Source: Chrysomallon squamiferum
Taxonomy: Eukaryota > Mollusca > Gastropoda > Neomphalida > Peltospiridae
Direction: 5' to 3'
DNA length: 64,000 nucleotides
NCBI GenBank assembly: GCA_012295275.1
Contig: CM022671.1
Location: 20,794,822-20,858,821 of the forward strand
Part shown: positions 34,986 to 49,200 of the stretch, piece after piece
How the letters are laid out: the number at the start of each line of letters is the position of its first letter
Position numbering within the stretch: the stretch's first letter is position 1
Position numbers and translations under genes: made by a program
The notes under the pieces: generated by a model
The model's input: only the letters and a program-made list of their open reading frames with translations
What the model was told of the DNA's origin: nothing
Database searches by the model: none

Positions 34986-35501
34986 ATGACATCAAATATT
35001 CAAAAAGTTCACTGGCTTTTGAGATGTTTATTAACACAAACAATGATAACAGAAATCGTCGCACCTGCTTTTGGAGCCGGGATGCCTGGAGATCAAAACA
35101 GGAAAATAATAACAGACGGAGAGGTCATATTTGGGGGACTTTTCCCAATGCATGAGCAGGGTCAGAACGGGACAAGTTGTGGACAGATTAAAAAAGAAAA
35201 AGGTATCCAACGACTTGAGGCAATGCTATACGCCGTCGATAAGATAAACAGAAATCCCAAACTGTTACCTGGAATTACGATTGGGGTTCACATTCTGGAC
35301 ACATGCAGCTTTGATACGTACGCTTTGGAGCAGTGCATGGATTTCATAAAGGCTCAGCTGTCGACTATAGACCTAGAGGAGTACAAGTGTACAGACGGTA
35401 CCATGCCGCAGTACCAACCCCTGCACCCGGTAGCCGGGGTGATCGGAGCCGCATCGAGCCTTGTTTCCATCATGGTGGCGAATATTCTTCGTTTATTTAA
35501 G
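34986..35501 (+). CDS. Metabotropic glutamate receptor, group III-like, first coding exon
   Basis: This is the N-terminal 172 codons of a class C G-protein-coupled receptor, at the plasma membrane of neurons in known animals. The exon codes a weakly hydrophobic leader (residues about 9-26), then the start of the extracellular Venus-flytrap glutamate-binding lobe. Family hallmarks are IFGGLFPMH (48-56), KKEKGIQRLEAMLYAVDKIN (69-88) with Lys72 and Arg76 at ligand-contact positions, ILDTCSFDTYALEQC (103-117), VAGVIGAASS (149-158) with Ser158 at the conserved glutamate-contact serine, and SIMVANILRLFK (161-172). The last favours group III (mGluR4/6/7/8-like, normally Gi/o-coupled). The exon ends in frame at AAG/GTACGT (phase 0), a family-typical boundary just before the usual IPQ motif. 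Met1 is the first in-frame Met after an A-rich stretch; Met20 is an alternative. The rest of the receptor was not found here. Confidence 0.93.
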
Positions 35502-38500
35502 GTACGTTTATATTATCAAATATAAAAGTATAGATTATACACATTTAATGTATATGTATGTGTGTATGTACTATATATATATATTTAAAATAATTCTGCT
35601 GATGAATATAATACAAAATACCATTTTTTCAACACCTGGTCTTCCACATTTCTTTGGTGGCTGTTTTTAAATGAGTATGGGTGCATGAGTTTTTTTGTAT
35701 ATTTTTAATAATAATTTTCATGTTTCGTTTACAGTATTTTGTAAGTCTACTAAATCTATGAACACGTTACAGATAAAACAAGAACAAATAACAAAATTAC
35801 AAAGTTAATAGATCAACGTTCATGGAAGGAAATAATTATAAATTGTCGTAACATGTACTTTAAGGAATAGTTTATCACCAGTTACATCATATACATAGCA
35901 CATGTAGCTAATTACTTACCCATTCCAACCAGATACAATATATAATATTAGGCTAGTGGGCATTTGCAAGTGTGTTTTATAAATCTGTATTATTATTTGT
36001 TATTAATTATTTTTCTTTTCAGTTTCTTATTGATAAATTGTATAAGTATTGAAAATATTAAATTTTTAATTGTGTGCGATGTATGAACGTTATCATTTAT
36101 TACTTACGCTATTTTCAGTATATACATAGACGTATACAAACATATATACATATACCTGTTTTCATGTATAAACCTAAACACAGACAAACACTCACACTCA
36201 CAACCACACAAGATAGATATATACATACATACGTACATAAAAAACCCAGAGATAAGATAAACATTTGTTTCGATAATTATAAGGCAAATGATGTATTTTA
36301 ATATTCCAGGTGCTTAATTTTTAATTATTGAACTCAAAAAATGTTTTTGAAACAAATAACAAATATTTTTTATAAAATTAAAATTTTACGAGGTTGTATC
36401 GATATATATATATATATATATATATGCATGTATATGTGTACGTATGTATATATGTACGTATGCTTGTCCATATGTATCAAGGTATATATGTATATATATG
36501 TACGTATGTAGTATATATGTATATCTTTCTCTCTCTCTCTCTGTCTCGGTTTTTATCTTCTTGTCTCTCTAAATCAATACAGATGTTTAATTATAACTGA
36601 TTTGAGATTTCGTCTTATATATTTTTGTCTATATAATTAAATCATTACTTTGTTTTAATTATGTTAACGATGCTGTCACCTCATTAAATCACTAATTTTC
36701 CCTGGTCACAGGTGCTGCAATGTAAATGCAGTTTGTGGGCGCGTCGCATTTGTAATTAAAACGTTATCATCAACAAATTTTCCTGTTGACCTATCTTAAT
36801 TAAGTTAGTTATTTCATAGAGAGAAAAAAAATACATAATTTGATTACCTCAATAATGTTTGTCCACCAGAAATTCCGGTTATATGTATAAATAAATTAAT
36901 GAATATAGTTCACTGTGAAGTAATATACTGTATAATTTTAAAGTCTGTTTTGTAGTGCAGTGTTTATTAATATAGTGTGGTTGTGTCTTGTCGACTGTTT
37001 CCGAACTGCGGGCGAAGGGATGTCACGCGTTCAAGTCTCGTCAGCGGCATCTTAATTTACTGCTCTGGTGCCAGTGCTTTCCCGAATACTGTTTATTTGC
37101 AGATGTACAGAAGATAACAGAATATACATTCCTTAATGCATACACACTCGTGATCATTTGTTTATCTGATCGTCTGCTTTTCTTTCATCGTAAGTTTATA
37201 GAATTATCTGTGATACGCTGACTGCACTGAAATCTTATTCCAAGAGTATAGTACGTCAATAAAAAAAAACCAAAACAATCAAATAGAAAACACACAAAAT
37301 AATTAACAGAAAACTGAGGCGTTATTTATAGAATATATCATGATGAAAATAAAAATTCAGAAATGAAATTCTTTATGTAAAAAAAAGGAAAAATAAATAA
37401 AAAGAATCAAATTATATATATTATAAAAATATAAAATAAATTCATAAAGGAACATTCTTCACGAATAAATTAGACCATTTATGCGAAAGCTGTTTCGAAA
37501 ATACGACTCTGAATATTCTGAATATTTACGACAGGAGCTTTAATAATGGAAAATAGACCTTAGGAAAATCGTGTTTTATGCTTGAGTGAAAATTGTCGAT
37601 TTACCGAGTATTGACATGCACATCCACCCCATTACTTCATCAACATTCGTCATCGACGTTTCTAATCAGGCAGATATTTTGTAAACTCGCTGTCCTGCCT
37701 GACATAAGGAAGAAGGTGTAGTACAGTCTGAGAAAACGTAATCATTTTCTTACGTTGCTATTCTTAAACACTTTTATGTGTTTTATTGGATTTGAATTTT
37801 ATTACTGAAAAAGCTAATAAAGCATTGCCATTGTTTTATTGTTGTTATTTCTGCTTTTGAAGATATGCAGACAAAGACTCACATCCTCACACGCCTACGT
37901 ACATACGCATTGTACAGACAGAAACACCCACTCACGCACAAACAAATATTCACAAAAACACACATACACACATATATACATACACAAATACCTGCATACA
38001 ACAACTTGTCACACTGAGTTAATGACAAAATAGTGTTAGAATTCAGAATCCAATGACGTGTTCCGATCTCTATTATCTGAATGTTCTGAAACTTTCACAG
38101 AACAGGAATCATACAAAACCATTTCTTCCAGTTGAAATCGAATGTGTTTAAAACAGAAAATAATTCAATAACATATTTTTTTCTTCTTTATCAAACTGAA
38201 ATCAGTGAACAGTATGGATGCTTTAGGAGGCCAAATTCTTTCATGTTCATTTCGCTGTCTTTGTTTACCAGTTTGGTTCATGCTTTTTTCTTCTTCTCCT
38301 TCTTTGGGGCATGCAGATTAACTTAAAAGAGCCACTAGCTACAGGAGACCAAATTATTTTATGTTTTTTCCTTGGTTCATAAATTCCTGCTCAATTTTTA
38401 AAATTATTGTTGAAGGCAAAATTATTTTCTTTTCTTCTGTCCACTTTATTTTATTTACTTTTTTATTTTTATTTAATTATTTATTTATTTAAATTTGTAA

Positions 38501-38662
38501 ACAATTAAGACGAATGTATAGTTCAGTATGCAGAAACAGCGTGGTAACTCCAACATATGCTCTAAGTTTTTAACACAAAATCTGTTTCGTGTCTCTCGGG
38601 AACCTATTTTTACATGCTGGAATCTTGTTAAGAAGGTATGGAATACTCCAAGGCAAATATAT

Positions 38663-38663
<1 letters not shown>

Positions 38664-38757
<94 letters not shown>
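38664..38757. repeat. (GA)n microsatellite
   Basis: About 46 GA repeats after CTCAGA. Confidence 0.97.
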
Positions 38758-38760
<3 letters not shown>

Positions 38761-39655
38761 ATAAAAGTAAGAGACAAGGAGAAAGAGAACTAACGTGAGA
38801 GAGAGTGGGCGAGAGAAACAGCTTAATTAATCATATTTGATCGTTGAATATTTTTGCATATTTGTCTGTCTCTGTGTGTATGCACGTTTGTACATGTACG
38901 TGTATATGAGTATGTATGTATGTATGTGTATATATAAATGTGTACGTGTGTATACGTATATGTGCGCGTATTTATTTAAGTATGATTTTATTCTTTTTTT
39001 TAAATTCCACGCTGATTACATAAACCCAGCGTTCATGCAATATTATTATAAATTTTGTTTCAATTGCAGAGATTCTGTTAAAAAATCCCCCCCCAAAAAA
39101 AAAAAAAAAAAAATTTAAAACAAAACAACTTCCCTGCTAAAATGATATAATTAGTAATTAGAACTGTTCTTTCACAGAATATTTTCTTCTTCTTACACTT
39201 GTTCAATATATTGATAACTGCATTGTGACATATTTCGGTCAAGTGCATATTACAAACGGAATATTCTATTAGTATTGGTTATAATCGCTGGTATTAGCTC
39301 AGCGAAATAATAGAACTCGAATTGTCACTTCGTCGCAATGGGGCTGCTTGTAACATGTTTAAAGCGACGTACAAACAGTTATATTATTGATTATTCAGAT
39401 GAAAATAATCATTACACAAATAAAGAATGCTAACAAAGAAATAAAATACATACATACAAAACAGCAGTTTGTAAGACCAAGAAGACAACAACAATAACAA
39501 TAACAATAACAACAACAGAGACTGATATAAGAAGGAAAATCTCGAATGTTCTGGCATTCATTTCGGACGCCCAGATACAGATTAGATACGAATATGCTAA
39601 TTATTTAATGACTGGTAATGTAAAATTGTTCAATATATGAGTGTATGTGTGTTGA

Positions 39656-39658
39656 TGT

Positions 39659-39709
<51 letters not shown>

Positions 39710-39710
39710 G
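39656..39710. repeat. (GT)n microsatellite
   Basis: About 22 uninterrupted GT repeats. Confidence 0.95.
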
Positions 39711-40014
39711 GTTTTCTTGTTTTTAATTTTTAACAAAAATTATTGTTGTTGTCTTCAGTTTTTAATCTTTTTCTTCTTCTTCTTCTTATTCTAGAACAGG
39801 ACAAGATTTTTAATGTGTAGTAGAATGAGATTTGCCTTATAGGGTTAATAATTTTATTTACAAAACACCAAAATACAAATACGTTTGTTGATAGATATAA
39901 ATAGAGCGTAGAAAGGACAGAAAGACAAAGACACAGCCACAGTTACACACACGCACACACATATACATATATAGAGAGAGGGTTAGAGAGAGACAATTAT
40001 GCAACTATACAGAC

Positions 40015-40353
40015 AAATAAATAGATAAACATATAACAAATAGAGATACACAGACAAAGAGATAGAAAGATAGACAAACAGACATATATAGATAGATGCG
40101 AAGATAAATTGATTGATAGATAGATAGACAGACAGAGACAGATAGATAGATAATAGATAAATAAATAGATAAATAGAGAGAAACATATCCCTAGATGGAT
40201 AGACAGGTACAGATAAAGACATAACCATATTGAGAGATAGATAAATAAATAGATAGATAGATAGATAGATAGATAGAGAGATAGATGGATGGATAGATAG
40301 ATTGATACCTAGACACAGATAGATAGGATAGATAGATCGATAGACTTACAGAC

Positions 40354-40403
<50 letters not shown>

Positions 40404-40456
40404 ATAAATAGACAGACAGACAGACAGATAGATAGATAGATAGATAGATAGAGAGA
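40015..40456. repeat. GATA/GACA tetranucleotide array
   Basis: Over 400 bases of GATA repeats with GACA, AAAT and GAGA variants. The purest GATA stretches are at 40245-40275, 40354-40402 and 40425-40450. Minus-strand Ser/Tyr/Leu-rich frames are artefacts. Confidence 0.95.
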
Positions 40457-40459
40457 CAG

Positions 40460-42335
40460 ACAGAGCACTAAATGAATTCGTGTCTGTGATATAATAAATA
40501 ACATCTATTTCAGACCTCAGCAGTCTGTGTGAAGAAACCAATGTTCATTTTACTCCGATTATACGTGATTAAAATAATTAATGTCAGAGTTGTGTATCTA
40601 TAAAAATAAGATTATACGATTAATCCTAATGGAAATCGCAAAACCAGACGAAAATATATTCAAATTATGAGCTTGTGCACATTATGTGGTGTTCCCACAA
40701 AGCCGTAATGAATGGCAGTAATTTACAAATTACTTTTTGTTTAGTACGAGATATTAGCGATGTATTAGTGCAGGCATTAATATTTTCATACATACATCCA
40801 CACATACATATATACATACCTGTATAAATACATCCATACATCCATACATACATACACCACACAAACATACACATACCACACCGACACATACACACATACA
40901 TATGTAAATATATACATATAAAAACATACATACATCCATACATTATATATGCTTCTGGATTACTCAGTGCGAATGAGTGCGGAAGAGAAAGAAAGAAAAG
41001 AAAGACAGAGAGAGAACGGGAAAAAGAGGAAAGACAGAGAGACAGAAAGAGAAACACAGAAATGACAGACGGACAGACAGACAGACAGAAAGATATATTC
41101 ATGTTTAAATAAAAAAATGTTAAATGTATATGATTAAATAAATTGTTATTAAACGGGAAAACTGAAGATACGTTGTTAAATGACTGCGAGTTGACAAAAG
41201 TTACTGAGGTAGACTGTGCTAACAGACAGATTAAAATGTTCATTTTATTATTATCGTTTGAACATCAATGGGGAATTTGACTTAAATCAAGTAATAGATC
41301 ATCTTGTTTAGCCTTCAGATTCAAATCAAAAGAAAAAGACAGTCATTACAGCTTTTTGCAATCATTTTGTTAGACACATCTCTTGTTTCACTGACTTTGG
41401 CAGAACTTATAAAATTTCAGAACACATGTTCTGCTAAAACGTCTAAATAGCCGTCCTGTATCGTTCAAGAAGTTCAAATACTGAAATTCAAAACTCAATA
41501 ACCTATGAATAAATTTGTATCATCTCAGTAAGAAACCACGATTACAGGCTCTAATCGCTGATGTACTCTTTTCGGTAATCCTTTACGCAGAATGCACAAC
41601 TTTGATTTCTATTTAGTTTCTATCTGCAGATCATGCGTCCAGTTTTGTGCAGCTTCATTAGTTGAGATTTACGCAATGGATCGTTTATGTGAAATTTATT
41701 AAGTGAATATACAGAGACGAGGCTGCACGGATCGAAATTCTAGCGATTGTAGAAACTTTTTGCTAATTGAATGTGGTGTGTGGTCTCTTTTCGCGCTGGA
41801 ACGTATTTCGCAGTCGTAAATAATATTAAACATTACGAAATGTGTCTTTTATTAACATGCGTTATTGCATGGAGCCATACCAGAATAAGATTAGCGAATC
41901 GTTTTTTTCTCCTGTAATCTTTTAATGTCGCGCCTCGGATTCGATATGTAAAATTAAGAAAGTGAAATTCCAGTACAAGCTTTCTGCTTGCGTGCAACAC
42001 TGCGCAGTTTTAAACACGTTTTCAGAAAGTCAGTTATCTTTCTGGTTGTTGTTTTTTTTTTCTTCTTCTTTTAAAAAATTTTAGAGCTGAGAAAAACAGA
42101 ATTGTAGAGTGAGCAGCTTGATTGATTCTGTTCTAGTTATTTATTAAACGTGTTTATTGTCTTCTCTAGGTGCTCTGCGATAAATACAAGAAAAAGTGTA
42201 TCTGACTAAGAAGAGCAGCACGATGTTTGTGATAATACACAGAATATGTTTTAAACAAGATTTCCTTTTGATTTTCTATAAAAATCCACATCACTACATA
42301 GTATGACATTAAACTGTAATAGAAAAAGATAAATA

Positions 42336-42369
<34 letters not shown>

Positions 42370-42935
42370 AATGTAATTACTGATTATTATCCTGGAAAAT
42401 AAACAATGAAGAGAGTTTATTTCAGAAAATAATATTCATGCAAGATGCTGTTTCCGAAAGCTGAGTCATCTTAACCATTGACCACCATCCAAATTGCTAC
42501 TTTATAATCTTGTAATAATTACAAGAAATCTGAACAAACGAAGTGCTTTATTTTTAGAAACGGCTTCATCACTTTATTTCGAAAATACCTCAGCTGTATA
42601 CCAAAGACGTATACAGTGAGAGGTCAAAATCATCTCTGCTGAAAGTAAGTGCAGTCGTTTCATTGTACAATTTCTAAGTACCACAAGAACTGCTCTCTTC
42701 CGATAAAGAATTCGCAAAGGGAAACAACTCTAGTTTTAAATTTTCTTACTGCGCAGAGGTTTCTGACTTGACCTTGAATCGTAAATAAAACAAAAGATTA
42801 ACGCTTCTGTATCAACTATGGACTGATTAATCGCAAGGCGTGACTTAACGGGCTTTGGAATGAATGTATTTTCTGAATAAGAAAATACTGGAGTATTTTA
42901 TCGGCGTGAACGCTAATATTGCATTTATTTTGAAC
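40460..42935. other. Unique DNA with CATA and GACA tracts; no gene seen
   Basis: CATA/CACA-rich repeats at 40785-40945, GAGA/GACA-rich at 40980-41095 and poly-A at 42338-42366. The stretches 41280-42060 and 42400-42860 are largely repeat-free, with no exon I can support. Confidence 0.5.
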
Positions 42936-42938
42936 CTC

Positions 42939-42939
<1 letters not shown>

Positions 42940-43008
<69 letters not shown>

Positions 43009-43191
43009 ACGTACCTCAGATTATCCACTTGTTCCATCTGTTCATGGGATTTACATTTTTTAATTGATAATTTTTTAATTAGTTGTCTGTTTATTTCTCA
43101 TTAATCTATAAACATACAGATGTCAACAACTTGGCACAGTTATTTCAAGTTCTTATTACTCACTACAACTGTAGCAGTATTTATTTTTTGA

Positions 43192-43235
<44 letters not shown>
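42940..43235. repeat. (TC)n and (TA)n microsatellites
   Basis: TC array at 42940-43007 and TA array at 43198-43235 followed by a T tract to 43248. Confidence 0.95.
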
Positions 43236-43244
<9 letters not shown>

Positions 43245-43617
43245 TTTGGCATATTAATAAGCAATATCAACACAATTAGGTTTCAGAGAGATTTACGATT
43301 TACTTGGACCGAGTTATCCCTGTGTTTTTAAGTGACATCACTTGCTGTTAAAGTGGGTTTTTTTTTTAATTCCATCATTGGTTGTTCCAAACACGAATTT
43401 TTGTTTCAATAGCTCTTAACTCTCTCTCTGTCTCTCTCTCGAAAAAAATTAAACCATCAAAAAACCCGTCTCTAGCGAGAGATGTGTGCTATCAAGTATA
43501 AATTACAACAGTTTGGATGCCATCTGAAATGTCGATCCTTGGTCGAATCTTGTGTAAATAAAGCTTTATTTTAAAAGTTTCTAAATACATAAGTATAATA
43601 TCCATAGACTGAGGCCA

Positions 43618-43659
<42 letters not shown>

Positions 43660-43740
43660 TGTAGTAATGATAAAAATAAAGATAATTCTAATGGTAGTAA
43701 TGATAAAAATAAAGAAAATTCTAATGGTAGTAATAATATG
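43618..43740. repeat. (AAT)n array plus short tandem duplication
   Basis: AAT repeats (43618-43660), then two copies of a roughly 36-base unit containing 'gtaatgataaaaataaaga' (about 43664 and 43696). Confidence 0.88.
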
Positions 43741-44514
43741 ATAAGATAAATGGAAACTGAACAAATCTTTTCAGTGTAGGTATATTCATTTCAAAATACA
43801 CAAATGGAATATGATAGAGGAGTTATTTAAAGAGCTCAAATGAAAATAAACAAATTCTAGTAATGTTATCATTAATATTAAATAAAATGGTATTTAATTC
43901 TCCTATCAGTGTGTTTTTATTTATGTATATGTGTTAAGAGTGGAACTGTGAAAATGTTTATTTATTTATTTATTTATTTAATTACTTTTTAGTTGATTGG
44001 ATGGATGGTTGGTTTGTTTCTTCGATCGTTCGTTTTGGCTGTTTTTGTTTATTTATTTATTTATCATTGTTTTTAACGCTGATGTTTCTTACCAGTAATC
44101 ACGCAAATACTATTGATTTTCCGCTGCTTTAAAAATTAAAAAGCGAGAAACAAACATTTCAGTAAACAAACTCCAAGTCAAACGAAGCGAATAAGACATT
44201 CATATTTTCTTTCTGGCAGTTTGAATTAGAACGACATGCAAAGGTGCGTTGTAGCATGCTATCTTGGACGTTTAGTTAATGACTATCAAACATACAAATG
44301 CATGATATAAATATTATTTTCTGCCGTTTTTTCCCGTCTCCATGACACAGTTTAAGACAGATCGAGTTGAGACAGGCAGTCAATATATCGGAATAGAAAA
44401 TTCACGAACTCAGCGAGACGTATGACAGAATTACAAAGACCTAAATAGCTCAGATTTGTAAAGCAAATAAATAAGGAGCTGATTCAAACATCGTCTTTGG
44501 TTGTTGATGTTGAC

Positions 44515-44715
44515 GACTGAAAGAGTTTGTTTAATTATTATAATTAGAGTTGAGTAGAAAAAAAAATTAGTTATAGAAAACTAAAGTTTTGTTTGTAGAG
44601 ACAGTGTGATTAATTATTATAATTAATGTTGAGTAGAACAAAAATAGCTATAGAGAGATAAGGCTTTGTTTGTAAAGAGAATCTGTTTAATTATTATAAT
44701 TAGAATTTGTTTCTA
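44515..44715. repeat. 78-base minisatellite, three copies
   Basis: TTAATTATTATAATTA recurs at 44532, 44610 and 44687, each followed by related GTTGAGTAGAA.../TTTGTTT... sequence, giving periods of 78 and 77 bases. The core is an AT-rich near-palindrome resembling paired homeodomain sites. Confidence 0.85.
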
Positions 44716-45555
44716 AAGACATCAGTAACAGTGTTAGACATCTCAACATGCACACTCACTTAAACAGTTCTCGCTGTCTGCTGGCTCTGTCTGTCTGTCC
44801 CTGACTTTATATATACCTATCCACATTAGTCGCTGGTTGTCTCTCTTGTCTGTCTGTCTACCTATCTGTCTTCCTATCTATAGAGAGAGTTCGAAAAGTT
44901 TATCTGTTGTAGTTTGTTTATGTAAAGATAACATATTAGTCATATAAACTATCATTAATTATGAGGAATACTCTTAAATGCCATATATAAATACCATTAG
45001 TATAGAAGATACGTCATTCCGTAAATCTTTTAAAATTAACGTAAGATAAAGATATGTTCTGTGAGCTGCAATTCTAAAACTAAAATAGCAAAAATGATAG
45101 CGCCAAAGTATCATTAGATCAGTGGAAAAAAAGTACAGTAACTCACAAATAATATCTGATTTCTAAAATTAATCACAGTCGCATCTGCATTATCATTAAA
45201 CTGATTCATAACTCTTTATAAAAGACAGTCCCAAAAAATCGAATCGTCGTCATTATAAATCAAAGTTCAAGCTGTGAATTCGACCTTTGACTCCGGCAGC
45301 TGAAATAAAAGAGACAAGAGAACAGGAAACGATAGTCTCTAGACATTACCCAGACCTGCAGTTCCTGTTTCTTTACAGTTTTTATGCCGACATCAGCTGC
45401 CAGATGCATTGAATACACCAGCACGATGTTTGAAAGGGTTTAGATATATATAATTACAATTCTAATTAAGGCCAGGTTTTTATGGAGCAGAATTCAGGAA
45501 AGATGATTAAAGCCGCCCACATCTATCGACTTGATAACCTGTTATATAATACACA

Positions 45556-45600
45556 TCATCATTATTATTATTAGCTGTAGTAGGAGTAGTAGTAGTAGTA

Positions 45601-45633
<33 letters not shown>

Positions 45634-45985
45634 ATAGTAATAGTAGTAGTAGCAGTAGTAATAGTAATAAAAGTAGAAGTTATAGTAATAGTACTAGTAG
45701 TTGTTGTTATATTATTAGTAGCAGTATTTTCTCTATAATATCAGGGGTAGCAGTATAGCAGTGATAATGGCACAATAATAATAATAGCAATAGCTGCCGT
45801 TATGGTAGTAAAAGTAATAGTATTAGTAGTCTAAATAGTAGCAGTGGTAGTAATGGTCGTTGTAGTAATAGTAGTAATAACAATGGCAGTAGTAACTTTG
45901 AAGTGATGGTTGTAGCAGTAGCAGTAATAATAATAGCAGTAGTAATATTACAAGTAGTAGGGTGATAGTAGCACCATTAGTAAAT
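45556..45985. repeat. GTA/AGT trinucleotide array
   Basis: About 430 bases of AGT repeats with AAT and AGC variants, purest at 45585-45635. The Ser-rich frame through it is an artefact. Confidence 0.95.
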
Positions 45986-46199
45986 ATTATTTAAACGTCA
46001 ATATATATAAATTCAATTGTGTTCATTTAGTGATAACATGTGAAGAGCAACTAAGATATAGACACCAAATTAATGGCACAGAGAAGAAGAACATTATTCC
46101 TCCGTATCAAGTAGTAGTTAGCTTACACTGTCATTGATGAACTTCATCTTTTCATGTAGGAACTTTCTCTCAAATTAAAGTAGTTTAGACGTGAACGTA

Positions 46200-46246
46200 A
46201 TGCATTATTCTTAATCGTTATGCATTATTCTTAATCGTTATGCATA
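46200..46246. repeat. 20-base tandem duplication
   Basis: ATGCATTATTCTTAATCGTT is repeated twice with a partial third copy, perfectly conserved. Confidence 0.92.
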
Positions 46247-46249
46247 ACT

Positions 46250-49200
46250 ACTTTCGATATGTAGTTGTCTTCAAAAGGTGTTGTTTTTGAAAGCGTCCAA
46301 GGATAGTATCAGCTTGCAGGGCTATGTTTAAACTGAGAATAGGACAGTAATGGGTTTTTGCTTCTAAAAGAAACCCACTAAAGCAGCGAATGTTTGCGTG
46401 AGTGTTTGTAATATAAAAAGGGTAAAACATCCAGAGTTAAAGAATGAAGAGTTGAAGAATGACCTAGTTGCTGACAGTGACCTTGAATTAGCTCGCTCTA
46501 TGTAATGGAGTTAGGGCGTTTTAGATTTATTTATTTATTTATTTATTTACTGTAAAGATTAAACTGAAATGATACAGGTAAAGAAATACAAGCCTTCTAA
46601 CTGCATTTGATATCAATATACCAGAAAAGCAGCAACAACAATATGAGCAACAACAACAACAATAATAATAATTTTACTACTACTGCTGCTGCTGCTGTTA
46701 CTACTAATATTACAATTACTATTACTGAAATGATGATGATGATGATAAGAAAACATCAACAGTAAAAAAAAAAGAGAATGGACGAAACAGAGCTTTCAAA
46801 TTGTGTTAAGGGACGATCCATCTTCATGCTCTAAACTTGAAGTAATAAATACACTTAATAGAAATTAATATAATTACAGCACTATAAATATCTCATATAT
46901 ACATATAATATGGTTCATAACGCTACATTTTCCAAACCATAGGCTTATAATCTCAGTTTCATCATCCCGCCTTTTTCAAGGGACCAGAAGTGTCGTCTGC
47001 TGGATTATATCTTATTATACATTGATCCGACACATCACCGACTAAGTAGCTGTCTGCTGCATACATCAGTAATTAGCAAGGCCGTCTAAAATTATCCATT
47101 CATATAGTCCATTTGATGTATATAGATATTGCTTCGGAATTTGATTGATGCATAGCTAAAGTACAGATAGCGTGTGTCTGTCTGTCTTACTGCCTTTATT
47201 TTCGTTCACTTTTTTGTGGAATTTTACTTGTCTGTTTACATTTTGAAGGTAATTTTGTAAATCTGGCTATATGAAAAATACAGGGCTAAAATAGAAGTCC
47301 CATCTCTTATAAAGATGTACTTCAGTCAACAGGGTAGCAAAATTCAAAAGTTCTGTTTAAGATCTGAAGTGAGAAATGATGATGTTTTATTTGGGGTTTT
47401 TACCGCAGCAAAATATGTCTATATACGACATCACGTAAAATACTGAACACTGATAAATAAATAAATAAATAAATAAATGTTATTGTCTTTTTTCTTTTCA
47501 ATTAAAGGGATACTTTCAAACACGTCTCATGATTTATTATATCTGCAAAATTAATTCTTCGCCTAATATAATGATATAGCTTAATGTGTGATTTGTATGT
47601 ATGTATGAATGTATGTATGTATGTATGTATGTATGTATGTATGTATGTATGAATGTATATATGTATGTACAAGTACCTAGATATGTGTACGTATGGGTAT
47701 TAATCTCAATGTTTGTTTATATATATAAGAAGATAGCTACGCTCAGTTTGTAAACAGGTTCGCTATTTTCAAAATAACAAATAGATAATAGCTTTTAATC
47801 ATTAATGTTTATCGTATTACGGTTTGGTACAAATTCTGTCTTTAGCACGAATTAAAAAAAAAAAAAAAAAAAGAAAATTATCTCAAAGAGAATTAGTACG
47901 AATTAGAAGTTGAATTATCCGTAAATACTGAATTAAAACTAATTTATAAAAACAGGGTGATCGAAGGTCCGAGCTAATGGTAACGACCACTTGAAAGGTT
48001 TTATTCTGTCGTCAACGCCGAAGAAAATGTGAATTGTGCGTGTGTTGTAGCTATCTGAAATAACGCGTTTATGTCGAGTCACGTTTATGTTTAATGTGGG
48101 AAATCATGTTTTTTTTTGACGTTCTAACTTGTTGCCGGAGGAAGCTGACAGAGTTCGCCGACATTTGGACTCTCGTACAGCAATAAATATAAAAAGTTAA
48201 AATTATTTTATTTTCGTGCGTTTTCTATTTTATTTTCGTGTTTTTTTCTATTTTATTTGTGGGTGTTTGTAGCTGCCTTTTTTCATTCAGGAATTATGTA
48301 TATATATATATATATATATATTGTAATATTGTTTTTTAAACTTACAATCTACATCTTTAAAGTAATTACTAATGGATTTTGAAATGTGTTACATTATATT
48401 CATGCATTATATATTAATTTACGACAAAAATATTATTACTTCAGTTACGTTTTGATTTCTGTCTTTTTTAAATGTAAGCTTTTCTTAGGTTATATTTTTA
48501 TCAGTACGCTATCACTCGTTTTGAAATAATCTACTTACGCCATGCCGTGTAACAATGCAATACAACTGTTCTTGTTATCTTAATTGTTTACCTGAACGAG
48601 CGTCCATTATATTTTAACTTAGTGATTCCTTTTCAAAGTAATGCTGAAACGTTCTTATCTATGGAATCAAGGTAATTCCATTAACTTTAATTCCCCTGAT
48701 CGCTGTTGTATAAAACAGGGCATGACTGCGATTCATTATGTTACAAGGAAATGATTTAATTAAATTTGATTTCTATTTTGCACTCTCTATGAAATGAGAT
48801 AAGCTGTATGCCTCACTGTTAGGGAAATGGTGTTATGCGTCACTGGTCACGTGATTAAACCTTTTCGGTGCTCTCTCAGACGTTATTATTACATACTATT
48901 TATTATTTTTATTATGTTTTCTCTTTTTTGTTGTTGTTGTTGTTTTCGTTCATAAAAAAAAAAAAGAAGTTAAAATATTGCTGACAAACAAAAGTATATA
49001 TTAACTCACGAAGAAGAAAACGAAAAACAGGAAGTTATTTGGATCCATTGAAAGAAATAATGTAAAAGGTTTCAAAATTGGAGACTCCTAATTTAAGATC
49101 CGTTTCAAAATGAAAGGCTGAAATAATTGCATTTTAAGGCAGAACCTTATATTTGGACCTAAAGTCCAGACTAACGTTTGATTAAAAAAAGATTTTTTTT

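Larger units (their letters stand above)
35502..40015 (+). other. Start of receptor intron 1; no further exon recognised
   Basis: After the donor at 35502 I looked for the next flytrap exon (IPQ-type start) and found none. Repeats here include a TA/TG tract (36404-36530), a GA array and a GT array (listed separately) and poly-A at 39090-39112. A possible B-box, GTTCAAGTC, lies near 37030 in a CpG-bearing stretch. Intronic status is inferred from the donor. Confidence 0.5.

Noticed and set aside
39297-39330. TTAGCTCAGCGA, an excellent A-box-like sequence
   Set aside because: No B-box at proper spacing and no tRNA fold on either side.
40245-40456. Regular GATA repeats resembling a repeat-spacer array
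   Set aside because: Simple tetranucleotide microsatellite without unique spacers or leader. Not a CRISPR array, and the genome is eukaryotic.
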